A stretch of 64,000 nt of DNA from Thermodesulfobacteriota bacterium (GCA_024763535.1 JANTFH010000008.1:1-64000), one strand, 5' to 3'; numbered from the stretch's first letter, positions 30,101 through 41,027 are shown. A program made the numbers and translations. The notes: generated by a model from the sequence alone, not told the origin.

Positions 30101-30907
30101 TCAGTTGCGGAAAATGTTGCGCAGCGATGCGACTAAACCCGATTTTTTTCGCTGCGGGGTAAATAATTTATTGAGAATCCGGCCTAAAGACTCGGGATTC
30201 TGCTCTTTCGTAATCTTGCCGCCGATAGAGAGGGAAATCTTCCCGGTCTCTTCCGAAACCACAACCACGACCGCGTCGGTATCTTCGGAAATTCCCATAG
30301 CCGCCCGGTGCCGGGTACCGTAGACCTTGTCGATCATCGGTTCAATTGCCAGGGGAAGAAAACAGCCTGCGGCCACGATTCGGCCGTTATCGATGATAAC
30401 CGCACCATCATGGATTGGGGCGCTCGGATTGAATATACTTAAAAGCATGGCATCGCTGACCACCGCGTCGATCTCAATGCCGCCTTCAACGATAACCGGA
30501 AGTTTATTTTCCCGGGTGAAAACTATCAGCGCCCCGATTCTTTTTAAGGACATAGTAGTGCAGGCCTTAATGACCTTGTCGAGATAGCTCAATTCCGCCG
30601 CAGGATTCAGGGCAAATGATGTTGTCCCGAATTTGGCCAGGGCTCGGCGGAACTCATTCTGGAAGAGGACAATGACAATTATAACGATTGAACTCAGAAA
30701 ACCGTTGAGAATCCAGTGCAGGGTATAAAATCCCAGCAGCAGCGAGAACTGGTAGGCGATAAAAATCAGAAAAAGCCCGAGCAGAATCTGAAAGGCCCGG
30801 GTCCCGCGGATGATGAGCAGTACCTGATAGATAAGGAAAGCGACAATGATAATGTCGAGAAAATCGAGCCAGCGGCTGTTTATCAGAGTCTCAATAAATT
30901 CGATCAT
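30101..30907 (-). CDS. cdaA: Diadenylate cyclase CdaA
   Basis: N-terminal TMs; DAC motifs 'PSAPIHDGAVIIDNGRIVAAGCFLPLA' and 'YGTRHRAAMGISEDTDAVVVVVSEETGKIS'. Confidence 0.93.
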   Translation of the reverse strand: MIEFIETLINSRWLDFLDIIIVAFLIYQVLLIIRGTRAFQILLGLFLIFIAYQFSLLLGFYTLHWILNGFLSSIVIIVIVLFQNEFRRALAKFGTTSFALNPAAELSYLDKVIKACTTMSLKRIGALIVFTRENKLPVIVEGGIEIDAVVSDAMLLSIFNPSAPIHDGAVIIDNGRIVAAGCFLPLAIEPMIDKVYGTRHRAAMGISEDTDAVVVVVSEETGKISLSIGGKITKEQNPESLGRILNKLFTPQRKKSGLVASLRNIFRN

Positions 30908-30925
30908 AGTTGATTTCTACATTGT

Positions 30926-32143
30926 TCAACGTTGACTGTGATTAATCGCATCGATCACAGTTAAAACCTGTCTTGTCGCGGCCACATCGTGTACCCGGAC
31001 AATGTTGGCACCATTACTCAAACCCTGGGCGACAGTTGCCAGTGAAGCCGGAAGCCGTTCATTGACATCGGCGCCGGTCAGCTTACTGATGAACGATTTT
31101 CGGGAAGTACCCAGCAGCAGAGGTAGACCGAAACCGGTAAATTCGGAGAGATATTTTAAGAGCAGCAGATTGTGGTTCAGGGTCTTGCCGAAACCGATAC
31201 CGGGATCAAGGATGATTCTGTTTCGTTCTACTCCGGCGGCCAGAGCGATGCCGATGCTCTCTTCAAAGTAGGCGCTGATTTCAGCGAAGAGATCCTCATA
31301 AACGGGGTTGTTCTGCATGGCTTCAGGAGTTCCCTGGATATGCATCAGGCAGCAATAGGCTTTAGTCTCCGCCGCCACTCGAGCCATATTGGAGTCGAAG
31401 TGGAAACCGCTGATATCATTGATAAGGTCGGCTCCTGACTGGATGGCCGCTGCCGCCACTTCGGATTTATAGGTATCGATGGAAAGTGGCAGCTCCGGGA
31501 ATTCACAGCGCAAAGCTTCAATGACTGGTAAAACTCTCTGAAGTTCTTCCTTAAGACTGACTTTTTCCGCTCCGGGCCGCGTAGATTCCCCGCCGATATC
31601 AATGATGTCGGCTCCGTCGGCAACCAGTCTGCGGGCCTGTTTTTGGGCGTCATTCAGGGTGAAAAAACGGTTGCCGTCGGAGAACGAATCGGGAGTTATG
31701 TTGAGAATTCCCATAATCAGGGAGCGCTCTTTCAAATCGACATCCAGGCCGCGGCATTTAAAAGGCAACCCTGTACTTTTTTCTCTGGCTTTTAAGGCTG
31801 ATTCGATCTGATCGGCCATCAGAGCGAGAGAAAAAGGCTGGGCTCTGAGTTTCCGGCAGAATTTTCTGAACTGTTTCCGGGTCGCGCTTAAGATCGCGTC
31901 CGAGTCGACGGCGCTGCAGTTGATCACTCCACGGGTAACCGCGGCTTCGCCCCCGACCGAGAGCATCTCCTGTTTTATGATATTGGCGGCTGCCGCCGGC
32001 AACGGCCCGACTCGAAAGTTGTAGTGAACCATCTTATTCTTCATCAAGGCTATCCCATGTCGATCACTGCCGATCTGATCTATCAATGCGGCCGCATCTT
32101 GAGGGGATCGAATATCGATAAGTCTGACGTAATAGTTACGCAT
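30926..32143 (-). CDS. folP: Dihydropteroate synthase with ~130-aa N-terminal extension
   Basis: 'LIMGILNITPDSFSDG', 'DIIDIGGESTRPGAE', 'DPGIGFGKTLNHNLLLL', 'VRVHDVAATRQVLTV'. Confidence 0.9.
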   Translation of the reverse strand: MRNYYVRLIDIRSPQDAAALIDQIGSDRHGIALMKNKMVHYNFRVGPLPAAAANIIKQEMLSVGGEAAVTRGVINCSAVDSDAILSATRKQFRKFCRKLRAQPFSLALMADQIESALKAREKSTGLPFKCRGLDVDLKERSLIMGILNITPDSFSDGNRFFTLNDAQKQARRLVADGADIIDIGGESTRPGAEKVSLKEELQRVLPVIEALRCEFPELPLSIDTYKSEVAAAAIQSGADLINDISGFHFDSNMARVAAETKAYCCLMHIQGTPEAMQNNPVYEDLFAEISAYFEESIGIALAAGVERNRIILDPGIGFGKTLNHNLLLLKYLSEFTGFGLPLLLGTSRKSFISKLTGADVNERLPASLATVAQGLSNGANIVRVHDVAATRQVLTVIDAINHSQR

Positions 32144-32149
32144 TTTAAT

Positions 32150-32857
32150 CTACTGTTGGGCTGAAGATGAAGTTTCGGTCTGTTTTTTTGTCATATTGGT
32201 AATTCTACGTGAAAATTTATCAAAAATCCACAGTTTTCTTAAACGCATGAATTTTTTTATACGGATTCTTTCCTTAAGGTCGGTATCCTGAGGGGTGAAT
32301 CGGAGCTTTAATCGCAGGATTGAGAGCTCATCGATTTTTGCCAGAAGGTGTAGCAGGGGGGAAAAAAAGAGGTTGCAGGGGAGATAGAGAGCCGTATTGA
32401 AATCTATTATCGCCGGACTTCCGTCCTCTTTGACCATGACGTTAGTTTTGTGACCGAGATCTAAGTGCAGAACCCCCCGGGAATGGATCTCTGAAGCTAT
32501 CCGCAGCAGCTTGGTAAAATAGTCGGGGGCAAGATGATCCTTTGATTTTTTTATTTCATCTCCATCGATGTAGCTGATAAGCATGCAACCGTAATCTTCG
32601 AGTCCGACAAAAGCCGGAATTCCGTTGACACCTTCAAGTTTCTGGAGAATGAACTTTTCATACATAATATTGAACGGTCCCCAGAGAGAACGGATAATCC
32701 AGGGTTTATTGCGGAAATCTTTAGCAACTATGTATCTGCCGTTCCTGGCGGCCACGATGACATCTGGTTTCATCGATTTTTTTGCCGCGATTACCCGTTT
32801 GATCTTCCACTTACGGTCGAGCAGCCGAATCCGGGAAGGGCGGCGGCTCTCATTCAT
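32150..32857 (-). CDS. Protein-kinase-fold protein (RIO/WaaP-like)
   Basis: 'YIVAKDF', '[11 protein letters not shown]', '[38 protein letters not shown]' catalytic-loop and DFx motifs. Start at ATG 32857 preferred; overlaps the ftsH stop. Confidence 0.65.
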   Translation of the reverse strand: MNESRRPSRIRLLDRKWKIKRVIAAKKSMKPDVIVAARNGRYIVAKDFRNKPWIIRSLWGPFNIMYEKFILQKLEGVNGIPAFVGLEDYGCMLISYIDGDEIKKSKDHLAPDYFTKLLRIASEIHSRGVLHLDLGHKTNVMVKEDGSPAIIDFNTALYLPCNLFFSPLLHLLAKIDELSILRLKLRFTPQDTDLKERIRIKKFMRLRKLWIFDKFSRRITNMTKKQTETSSSAQQ

Positions 32858-34754
32858 TATCTTCTTCGCTATGGTCCTCAACCTCAGGGGTTTCCAAGCC
32901 GATAATCTTGTCGATTTCACTGCCGTTGATACTCTCTCTCTCAAGCAGAGCTTCAGTTAGAGCATTAAGTTGCTGGCGGTGTTCAGTTATCAGCTGTTTG
33001 GCCTCGATATAGGCGTTATGAACGATCTCTTTAATTTCGTCATCGATTTCAACGGCAGTTTTTTCGCTGAAATTCCGGTTTTCAGACATCTCGCGACCAA
33101 GGAAAATATGCTCTTCCTTTTTGCCGAAGCTTACCGGTCCCATCTTGCCCATGCCCCATTCACAAACCATTTTCCGGGCGATTTCGGTGGCTCTTTCAAT
33201 GTCATTGCCGGCTCCGGTAGTAATATGTCCCAGAGCTATCTCTTCAGCTACCCGGCCTCCCATTAACACTTTGATATTGTTAATCAGGTAATCCTTGTTA
33301 TAGGTGTGACGTTCATCTATGGGCAACTGCTGGGTCAGACCCAAAGCCCGGCCCCTGGGGATGATTGTAACCTTATGAACCGGGTCGGTGCCGGGCAGAA
33401 AACGGGCCACCAGAGCGTGTCCTGATTCATGGTAGGCGGTATTGGTCTTCTCATCTTTGCTGATGACCAGGCTGCGGCGTTCCGCTCCCATCATGACCTT
33501 GTCCTTGGCCTCTTCAAGATCAGTCATCTCAACTTCGTTTTTATCGGTTCGGGCAGCCAGAAGACTGGCTTCATTAATCAGGTTGGCGAGATCGGCTCCG
33601 GAAAATCCCGGGGTGCCGCGAGCGACAATATTGAGATCAACGTCCGGAGCAAGCGGTACCTTGCGGGCATGGACTTTAAGGATGCCCGCCCGTCCTTTGA
33701 CATCCGGGTTGGGGACGATTACCTGTCGGTCGAAGCGGCCGGGGCGGAGCAGGGCCGGATCGAGAACATCGGGCCGGTTGGTGGCCGCCAGTAGAATAAC
33801 CCCATCATTGGATTCGAAACCGTCCATCTCCACCAGGAGCTGGTTCAAGGTCTGCTCCCGCTCATCATGACCGCCGCCGAGACCGGCCCCGCGATGGCGG
33901 CCGACCGCATCGATCTCATCTATAAAAATCAGGCAGGGGGCGTTCTTTTTGCCCTGAGTGAAAAGATCCCGGACCCGGGAGGCCCCGACCCCGACAAACA
34001 TCTCCACAAAATCGGAACCACTGATGCTGAAGAAGGGTACTTCAGCCTCACCGGCAATCGCTTTGGCGAGAAGCGTTTTACCGGTTCCCGGTGAACCGAC
34101 CAGCAGCACGCCTTTAGGAATTTTACCGCCTAAACGGGTGAATTTTTTTGGCTCCTTGAGAAAATTGATGATCTCTTCAAGTTCGTCTTTAGCCTCTTCA
34201 ATGCCGGCAACATCCTTGAACGTCACCTTTTTCTGGTCTTCGGTCAGCAGTTTGGCCCGACTTTTACCGAAAGACATCGCCTTGCCGCCGCCGCCCTGCA
34301 TCTGGCGCATGAAAAAGACCCAGACACCGATCAGCAGCAGCATCGGAAACCATGATATCAAGATCGACTGCCAGAGTGGAGACTGATCTTCAGGCTTGGC
34401 ACTGATGCGGATACCCTTGTCACGTAATAATTTTATCAGGGTGGGATCATCCGGTGCATAGGTTTTGAAAGCCGTTGTCCCCTTGGTCCCGGAGATGTCG
34501 CGGCCCTGAATCGTGACTTCACTGATCTGGCCGGAATCCACCATATCGATAAAATCACTGAAACTGATTTCGTTTTTTGCCGTCTGGGGAGCATTGAAAA
34601 CATTAAAGACCATGATCATGACCAGACAGATCACAAGCCAGAGAGCCAGATTCTTATAAAAAGGCTTCATATCCTGATTTTTTTTCGATGGTGACATATA
34701 TGTTTGCTCAAATTCGGGGTTTAGTTGGTTGTTGATACTTTCAAAAAAAGCCAC
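32850..34754 (-). CDS. ftsH: ATP-dependent zinc metalloprotease FtsH (start uncertain: 34754 GTG, 34697 or 34670)
   Basis: '[23 protein letters not shown]', SRH '[22 protein letters not shown]', '[12 protein letters not shown]' zinc motif. Confidence 0.95.
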   Translation of the reverse strand: MAFFESINNQLNPEFEQTYMSPSKKNQDMKPFYKNLALWLVICLVMIMVFNVFNAPQTAKNEISFSDFIDMVDSGQISEVTIQGRDISGTKGTTAFKTYAPDDPTLIKLLRDKGIRISAKPEDQSPLWQSILISWFPMLLLIGVWVFFMRQMQGGGGKAMSFGKSRAKLLTEDQKKVTFKDVAGIEEAKDELEEIINFLKEPKKFTRLGGKIPKGVLLVGSPGTGKTLLAKAIAGEAEVPFFSISGSDFVEMFVGVGASRVRDLFTQGKKNAPCLIFIDEIDAVGRHRGAGLGGGHDEREQTLNQLLVEMDGFESNDGVILLAATNRPDVLDPALLRPGRFDRQVIVPNPDVKGRAGILKVHARKVPLAPDVDLNIVARGTPGFSGADLANLINEASLLAARTDKNEVEMTDLEEAKDKVMMGAERRSLVISKDEKTNTAYHESGHALVARFLPGTDPVHKVTIIPRGRALGLTQQLPIDERHTYNKDYLINNIKVLMGGRVAEEIALGHITTGAGNDIERATEIARKMVCEWGMGKMGPVSFGKKEEHIFLGREMSENRNFSEKTAVEIDDEIKEIVHNAYIEAKQLITEHRQQLNALTEALLERESINGSEIDKIIGLETPEVEDHSEEDNE

Positions 34755-34777
34755 ACGCCTTACGGGCGGGAGGCTTT
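34743..34777 (-). terminator. Intrinsic-terminator-like hairpin in the ftsH leader / 5' end
   Basis: Minus strand AAAGCC-TCC-CGCC-CGTAA-GGCG-TGT-GGCTTTTTTT. Confidence 0.55.
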
Positions 34778-34956
34778 AGATATCGGAAGTTGCCTATACA
34801 GCAACAATCAAATTTTTGCAAGTGAAAACTGCAGTTATAACTTCGCTTGCGGCCCTTAAATTAGAGTGATGGGCTTGCAAAAAAGTCTAAATCATATTAG
34901 AAAGTTTACAACCTTAAAAAAGTTTTACTAATGTTATTTGATATGGATTATTTGTA

Positions 34957-36300
34957 ATGAAAAAATGCGTTGCGATTGTTGGCCGGCCGAATGTCGGAAA
35001 ATCGACTCTTTTTAATCGTCTGCTAAAGGCTCGCCGGGCGATAGTCGCTGATATACCCGGAGTTACCCGGGACCGGATTTTTGCTGATCTTGAGGTTGAG
35101 GGTAAAGAGTGTCTGCTGGTTGATACCGGAGGCCTGGTTTTCGGCAGTGAGGATGAGTTGCAGAAAGATGTCGGCCGCCAGACCCGGGCGGCGGTCGATG
35201 AGGCCGATATTATTATCCTGCTTTTCGATGGTCAGAGCGGAGTTGCCTCCGAAGACGGCGAACTGGCCCGTTATCTGCGCCGGAGCGGGAAACCGATTCT
35301 CTGGGTGGTCAACAAGTGCGAATCACCCCGGGTCAGAGCTGACAGTGTCGACTTTTACTCTCTGGGAATGGCTGAAATTCATCACGTTTCAGCCGAACAC
35401 GGCGAGGGGATTGCGGCGCTGAAAGAGGCGCTGGCCGAACTGCTGCCGGAAGCGGCCGCGACGGTCGAAGAGAGTAGTGGTGATGATGCCGTTATCAGGG
35501 TTTCGGTTGTCGGCAAACCCAATGTCGGCAAATCTTCACTGCTTAACTATCTCTCCGGTAGTGAACGTCTGACTACCAGCGGTCGCCCCGGAACCACCGT
35601 TGATGCGGTGCAGCTTTCGATTGTCAACCAGGATAAGGAGTATCTTTTTCTCGATACGGCCGGACTCAGGCGCAAGGCAAAGGTCCGGGAGACGGTTGAA
35701 AGTCTCAGCAATGTCGCTACCATGAGAGCGGTCGATTTTGCTGATATCGTTATCTTGATGATCGATGCCACCGCCGGAATTACGGATCAGGACCTGCAGA
35801 TCTCCGCTCTCGCCCATGAGAAAGGAAAAGCGGTTATCTACGCTTTTAATAAAACCGATCTCTTTGTCTCTGACCGGGGGCGTAAGCTGGCGGCATTGAA
35901 AGAGGACTTAGCCTATCGCCTGACCGGTATTCATAAGCCTGTGGTTATGGAACTGTCGGTAAAAAACGGTAAGGGGCTGAAAACTTTTTTCCCCGCCTTG
36001 AAGGGGCTGTACAATATCTACAGCCGGCGCATCGGTACCGGTGAACTCAACCGCTGGCTTGCCGATGTTGTCGTTGCTCATCAGCATCCGCTGATTCAAC
36101 GGCGACCGTTGAAATTCTATTTTATTACTCAGGCCCGCAGCGCCCCTCCGACTTTTATTTTCTTTGTCAATAAGGTTAAAGGTATCAAAGCCTCCTATTG
36201 CCGCTACCTGGAAAACAGGATAATCGACCACTTCGGTTTTTACGGAGTTCCGGTCAAAATCTTTTTTCGCGCCCGGGAGGGTCGCGGTCGGAAATCGTAG
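34957..36300 (+). CDS. der: Ribosome biogenesis GTPase Der (EngA)
   Basis: Two G domains 'GRPNVGKSTLFNRLL', 'GKPNVGKSSLLNYL' and KH-like C-terminus. Confidence 0.95.
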   Translation: MKKCVAIVGRPNVGKSTLFNRLLKARRAIVADIPGVTRDRIFADLEVEGKECLLVDTGGLVFGSEDELQKDVGRQTRAAVDEADIIILLFDGQSGVASEDGELARYLRRSGKPILWVVNKCESPRVRADSVDFYSLGMAEIHHVSAEHGEGIAALKEALAELLPEAAATVEESSGDDAVIRVSVVGKPNVGKSSLLNYLSGSERLTTSGRPGTTVDAVQLSIVNQDKEYLFLDTAGLRRKAKVRETVESLSNVATMRAVDFADIVILMIDATAGITDQDLQISALAHEKGKAVIYAFNKTDLFVSDRGRKLAALKEDLAYRLTGIHKPVVMELSVKNGKGLKTFFPALKGLYNIYSRRIGTGELNRWLADVVVAHQHPLIQRRPLKFYFITQARSAPPTFIFFVNKVKGIKASYCRYLENRIIDHFGFYGVPVKIFFRAREGRGRKS

Positions 36301-36720
36301 AGGAATGATTTATCGGATTTCTTGAAAAAGATAATTTTGCATAAAGGAAAACCCGACAGAGGCTACAAACACATGAATATATTGATTGTTTCTTATATTA
36401 ATTTTGAAGTTAACGTAGTAGCCGGTTAAAAAGAGAGTGTTTCAGGCTCTTCATCTTTATAAACTGTTAATTTTTCCTTGACAAGGGTAATTAGATATTG
36501 CTAATGAATTAAGATATTTAGTGTCTGACCGATAAGGTACTCCGACTGATCCTCTTTTTATATCAGTTTGCAAATATCTAGTTTGGTATCTGTCCTGCTC
36601 GGAATGTCTCAGAAATATTGTGTCTTGATAATCCCGGCTGATCGGGTATGGATCTTAAGTTAGAAACGCTTAATCTTGCGGGCCTTCGCCTAGCTTATTA
36701 TACAAAAAAAGGTTTTCTAG

Positions 36721-36999
36721 ATGAATAAATCTGATCTGATTGAAGAGTTGGTAAATCGTGCCGACATTAAGCTAAAGGTCTCTGAGACTATTGTCAATCT
36801 TATTGTCGACAGTATGAAACAGGCCCTGCTTGATGAGGAGCGAATCGAACTACGGGGTTTCGGCAGTTTCCATATCGAGTACTATAAAGGTTACACCGGC
36901 CGTAATCCCAAAACCGGAGAATCGATTGAGGTAAGCCGCAAGCGTTTACCTTTTTTCAAGGTCGGTAAAGACTTGAAAGAACGGATAAATAAAATATGA
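36721..36999 (+). CDS. HU/IHF-family DNA-binding protein
   Basis: 'MNKSDLIEELVNRADI...IELRGFGSFHIEYYKGYTGRNPKTGESIEV'. Confidence 0.85.
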   Translation: MNKSDLIEELVNRADIKLKVSETIVNLIVDSMKQALLDEERIELRGFGSFHIEYYKGYTGRNPKTGESIEVSRKRLPFFKVGKDLKERINKI

Positions 37000-37625
37000 C
37001 CCAAGACGGAAGTTTTTCAACTGTTTTTAAGGAGAGTTGTCTGTCAGTTCTGGGCAGAACTCGCCAATATGTTAAAAAACCCGCAAATCTTCCCAACCTC
37101 CTTACTTTAAGTCGTATCCTGGTTGTTCCCCTGATCATAGTTCTACTCTACTCCGGTAATCGCTGGTTGAATCTGTTGACCGCCCTGCTGGTGGTCGGAG
37201 CTGCGATAACCGACGGTCTTGACGGTTATATGGCCCGGAAATACGATTACGAATCCAATCTAGGTCGACTCTTAGACCCTCTGGCGGATAAAATTCTCCT
37301 TTTGTCAACCATGGTGATGCTGGTTTATATGCACCGGGCTCCAGCCTGGATCGTCTGTCTTATCCTTTGCCGGGAAACTGCGGTTACCGGTTTGCGGGCG
37401 GTAGCCGCCGACCGCGGCCGAACGATTGCGGTCAGTGTAATGGCGAAATATAAGACAACTTTTCAGATGATAGCGGTCGTGGCTCTGGTTATCCATTATC
37501 CATTTTTCGGGGCAAACTCACATGCCGTGGGTATATTCTTTCTCTGGATCGCTTTTATCTATACGATGTGGACGGGGTATGTCTATTTCAGCGAGGCATT
37601 TTCGTTGTTGATAGAGGATGAGTGA
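36996..37625 (+). CDS. pgsA: CDP-diacylglycerol--glycerol-3-phosphate 3-phosphatidyltransferase
   Basis: CDP-alcohol phosphatidyltransferase motif 'TDGLDGYMARKYDYESNLGRLLDPLADK'. Confidence 0.88.
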   Translation: MTQDGSFSTVFKESCLSVLGRTRQYVKKPANLPNLLTLSRILVVPLIIVLLYSGNRWLNLLTALLVVGAAITDGLDGYMARKYDYESNLGRLLDPLADKILLLSTMVMLVYMHRAPAWIVCLILCRETAVTGLRAVAADRGRTIAVSVMAKYKTTFQMIAVVALVIHYPFFGANSHAVGIFFLWIAFIYTMWTGYVYFSEAFSLLIEDE

Positions 37626-37675
37626 AAAAAAGTACTGCCGGTTAAAGTTGGAGTGAGTAGCTTGTTATCTTAACT

Positions 37676-37703
37676 AAAGGTTTCGGTTTTGCCGGAACCT
37701 TTT
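37676..37703 (+). terminator. Intrinsic terminator downstream of pgsA
   Basis: AAAGGTTTCGG-TTTTG-CCGGAACCTTTTTC hairpin with T tract. Confidence 0.7.
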
Positions 37704-37731
37704 TCATTTATGGACCCCGGGTGATATAAGT

Positions 37732-38607
37732 ATGACAAAGATTGAGATGTTTACCGGAAAAGGCGGAGTCGGCAAAACGACTATGTCCGTGGCCAGCGCT
37801 CTGTACTATGCTCAAACCGGCCCGACCCTTTTGATTTCGACCGATCCTTCCGGATCGCTCTCTAAGATATTTAATTGCCCGCTTGATCAGAGTGTCGTTC
37901 CGGTAGCGGTAAATCTGGATGCGGTTGAGTTGACCCGTAAACTGGTGCTCGATCTCTGGCGGGATAAGTTTGCCGATGAGATATATACGGTACTCTCATC
38001 TTTTCTGCCGGTTGGAAGGGAGATTATCGACTATATTGAGGGAGCTCCGGGGATTGATGAGGAGTTTATGCTGGACTATCTTCTGACTATGGCTCAATCA
38101 GGAGATTATGAAACCATCGTCTGGGATACGGCCCCAACGGTAACGACACTCAATCTGCTTTTTATCCAGCAGCTTTTTTACTCCCACCTGACGCAGGCGC
38201 AAAAGGTCTATATGAGGGTGAAAAGTGTCTTCAACAAGGTCGATCCGCTGGCTTTGATCGATAAATGGCTGAAGTTAACAGCTAAGATTATTGAGCTTTT
38301 AAGCAACGATACCCGGGCCTGGATAGTTGCCAATCCGGAACCTCTGCCGGTGGAACAGGCTTTGGACATAGCCGGGTCACTCGCGGATTTTAATATCGGG
38401 GTAAACGGTTTTATCTTGAATAAACTGCTGCCGTCGGCGGTATGTGAACAGCACCCTTTCTGGCGGGAAAAATATAGAGCGCAGCAGGAGTGCCGCGGGG
38501 ATCTCCTGCATGCCTGTGGCAATCTTCCCGTTAAAGAGGTTCCGGAACTATCGGGAAGGATGGAAGTCGATGGCTTCCTTGGGGAAGTGGTCAAGATTCT
38601 CTACTGA
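37732..38607 (+). CDS. ArsA/GET3-like anion-transporting ATPase family protein
   Basis: 'MFTGKGGVGKTTMSVASALYYA', 'DTAPTVTTLNLL'. Confidence 0.75.
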   Translation: MTKIEMFTGKGGVGKTTMSVASALYYAQTGPTLLISTDPSGSLSKIFNCPLDQSVVPVAVNLDAVELTRKLVLDLWRDKFADEIYTVLSSFLPVGREIIDYIEGAPGIDEEFMLDYLLTMAQSGDYETIVWDTAPTVTTLNLLFIQQLFYSHLTQAQKVYMRVKSVFNKVDPLALIDKWLKLTAKIIELLSNDTRAWIVANPEPLPVEQALDIAGSLADFNIGVNGFILNKLLPSAVCEQHPFWREKYRAQQECRGDLLHACGNLPVKEVPELSGRMEVDGFLGEVVKILY

Positions 38608-38786
38608 AGAGTATTCCGGCTAGGTTTGAATGATCCATGATCAGGTCAAAATCCTGTTACGAGAATTTCAACTATCTTCTCTGTCTGATTTCGGCAAGGT
38701 GGCTGCCAGGTAGTCATGAGTTTTTTTCTTCCCAGGAGATATCTCCGCCAATGGCTGAATTAAAATGAGCGTATTGCGAGCAGCAG

Positions 38787-39512
38787 TTAAAGGTGAGCGG
38801 CGATAGCTTCTCTGGTCTCCTCCATAATTTTTTCAATCTCAGCTTTGCTGTAATTGGCGGGGGTCATGATCGGCGGGCTGAAGGTCATGGTTATGGTGCC
38901 CGGTTTGATGGCTATCTTGCCCTTGGGCTGCAGGTTGCCGGTGTTGCTTATGGTTAAAGGCAGGATCGGCAGACCGAGCTGGCAGGCCAGGACAAATCCA
39001 CCCTTCTTGAACTTTCCCAGGGGGATCGATGCCGGAATCCGGGTGCCTTCGGCAAAAAGAATAATCGATATTCCGTTTTTTTTCAGAATTTTTCCCTGAG
39101 TCTGTAATTTCTCAATCGCCTGACGCCGGTTGCCGCGGTCGATGATGATTGATCCGCTGCGGCTCAGAGCCGTACCGAAAATGGGAATTTTAGTCAGTTC
39201 ACGTTTGGCAACAAAAAGGCAGTAGAGGGCCCGGCAGCTGAAGATTGCGTAGATATCGAGATAACTCTTATGGTTGGCAATGACCATATAGGTCTGATTC
39301 GGGTCTATATTTTCCAGGCCCCGGTGTACAACCTTAACCCCGTTGAAACGTAAATTTATCCACCCCCACCAGTTGCCGACAAATTCAATTCCGGCTCGAC
39401 CCCAGGGTGTAAAGGTTGAGATAGTTCCGGTTAAGGCCCAGAAAAAGGTGTTGGGAACGATAATGATGATACTGCGCAAAGCATAGAAAAAATTGATTAT
39501 TGATTTCAGCAT
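38787..39512 (-). CDS. plsC: 1-acyl-sn-glycerol-3-phosphate acyltransferase
   Basis: 'ANHKSYLDIYA' (NHxxxxD), 'LFAEGTRIPA'. Confidence 0.85.
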   Translation of the reverse strand: MLKSIINFFYALRSIIIIVPNTFFWALTGTISTFTPWGRAGIEFVGNWWGWINLRFNGVKVVHRGLENIDPNQTYMVIANHKSYLDIYAIFSCRALYCLFVAKRELTKIPIFGTALSRSGSIIIDRGNRRQAIEKLQTQGKILKKNGISIILFAEGTRIPASIPLGKFKKGGFVLACQLGLPILPLTISNTGNLQPKGKIAIKPGTITMTFSPPIMTPANYSKAEIEKIMEETREAIAAHL

Positions 39513-39592
39513 ATCGACTCTGGTGAAAAAATTTAGTTTAGAGATATAGGGCTTCGTTGACAGTTGGAGATAAACAGTTAGTTAAGGTTTTG

Positions 39593-40930
39593 TCAACCAT
39601 TCATTTTTGCCTGGTTGGTGCGGTTCCGGCTGAGACGTATTTTACGTGGTGCCGCAAACCAGAAACAGGTACATGAGAGCCAGAGAACTATGATGTCGGT
39701 AGTAAAGGCAAACTGATACGAGCCGGTGCGGTCAAAAATATAACCGGCGAACCAGGCTCCGGCCGCTCCGCCGAAACCCAGATTGAGTGAGAGAAGCCCG
39801 AAAATGCGGCCGAAATGTTTACCCTGAAATATATCCGCCGCGATTGAGGGGAAAAGCGGGGCAACAGCTCCATAACCGAAACCAAAACAGAGTGCGAAAA
39901 GATAGGGTAGAAGTCGCGGTTGCAGATTGACGCAGGATAAGGCCAGAACCCCGATAGTCGCCGCGATCATTCCGGCAGTATTGGCGGTTTCCCGGTTCCA
40001 GCGATCACCGAAAAAACCTAAGGTTATCTTACCGACCGAGCCGCAGATACCCAGCAGGCCGAATGTGGCGGCGGCGGCTTCAGTACTCATCCCGCCGTCA
40101 ACCAGTCCTGCTACGGCATGCATCAAGACCCCCTGAATTGCGAACGGTCCGAGAAAAAAACCGGCCGCCAGATACCAGAACCGCCCTGTTTTCAGCGCCT
40201 GACGACTGGTCCATCGAGTTTCCGCCCAATTTTTATCGATTATCAGAGTACCCTCTGATTGAGTCTCAGTTGAAAGGTTTTTTGAATATTTATTTTCTGA
40301 AACAGCTGTCTCGTTGTCGGGCAGCAGGCCGATCTGATGCGGATCACGGCGCTGGAAAAAGAGGTTGATAGGAATGGTTAAAAGCACTATGATAGCCAGC
40401 CTCCGGTAAGCGCTGCGCCAACCATCAAGGTCGATCAGATGCTGCATAAGCGGAGGAATTGTCAGCATACCTACGCCGACACCGGCCATGGCCAGGCCGA
40501 TGGCCAGGCCCCGCCGCTTGCTGAACCAGCGCGGCAGAAAGGTGGCGTGGGGTACAAATCCGATCAGGCTGACGCCAATTGCCGCCATGACTCCGTAAAT
40601 CAGATAGAAATCTAATATGTCGGTTGCATGGGTGAGCAGGTTCAGAGATAGTGCCAGCCACATCGCACCGATCGGGATCACCAGTCGCGGGCCGAAACGG
40701 TCGATCAGCCAGCCGGTTAAAAAAGCGCAGAGGTAATGGGAAATGGTAAAGAGTGAGAAGATCCCGGCGGTGGTCGCCCGCGACCAGGAAAAATCATTAA
40801 TAATCGCTATGTAGAGAACTGAAAATGAGTACCAGACGCCAAAAGCCACCCCTAATGTTATGAATGAGGTTACGACTATAACCCAGCCGTAATAAAAGGG
40901 AATTTTCTTTTCCAGGTTCAAAAAATACAT
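39593..40930 (-). CDS. MFS transporter (OFA/monocarboxylate-like)
   Basis: 12-TM pattern, 'YYGWVIVVTSFITLGVAFGVWYSFSVLYIAI'. Confidence 0.8.
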   Translation of the reverse strand: MYFLNLEKKIPFYYGWVIVVTSFITLGVAFGVWYSFSVLYIAIINDFSWSRATTAGIFSLFTISHYLCAFLTGWLIDRFGPRLVIPIGAMWLALSLNLLTHATDILDFYLIYGVMAAIGVSLIGFVPHATFLPRWFSKRRGLAIGLAMAGVGVGMLTIPPLMQHLIDLDGWRSAYRRLAIIVLLTIPINLFFQRRDPHQIGLLPDNETAVSENKYSKNLSTETQSEGTLIIDKNWAETRWTSRQALKTGRFWYLAAGFFLGPFAIQGVLMHAVAGLVDGGMSTEAAAATFGLLGICGSVGKITLGFFGDRWNRETANTAGMIAATIGVLALSCVNLQPRLLPYLFALCFGFGYGAVAPLFPSIAADIFQGKHFGRIFGLLSLNLGFGGAAGAWFAGYIFDRTGSYQFAFTTDIIVLWLSCTCFWFAAPRKIRLSRNRTNQAKMNG

Positions 40931-41027
40931 TGAATATTATGAGGCTTAAAATTTGCGTCTGACGCAGCGTTCGGCAAAAAGAAAATCTTTCAGAGTAACC
41001 TAAAATATGGATAAATGCAACTCTATT

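Noticed and set aside
36301-36720. 420-bp region upstream of the HU/IHF-like gene as a riboswitch
   Set aside because: A few short hairpins (e.g. CCCGGCTGATCGGG) and a TTGACA motif are present, but no known riboswitch architecture could be recognised by eye.
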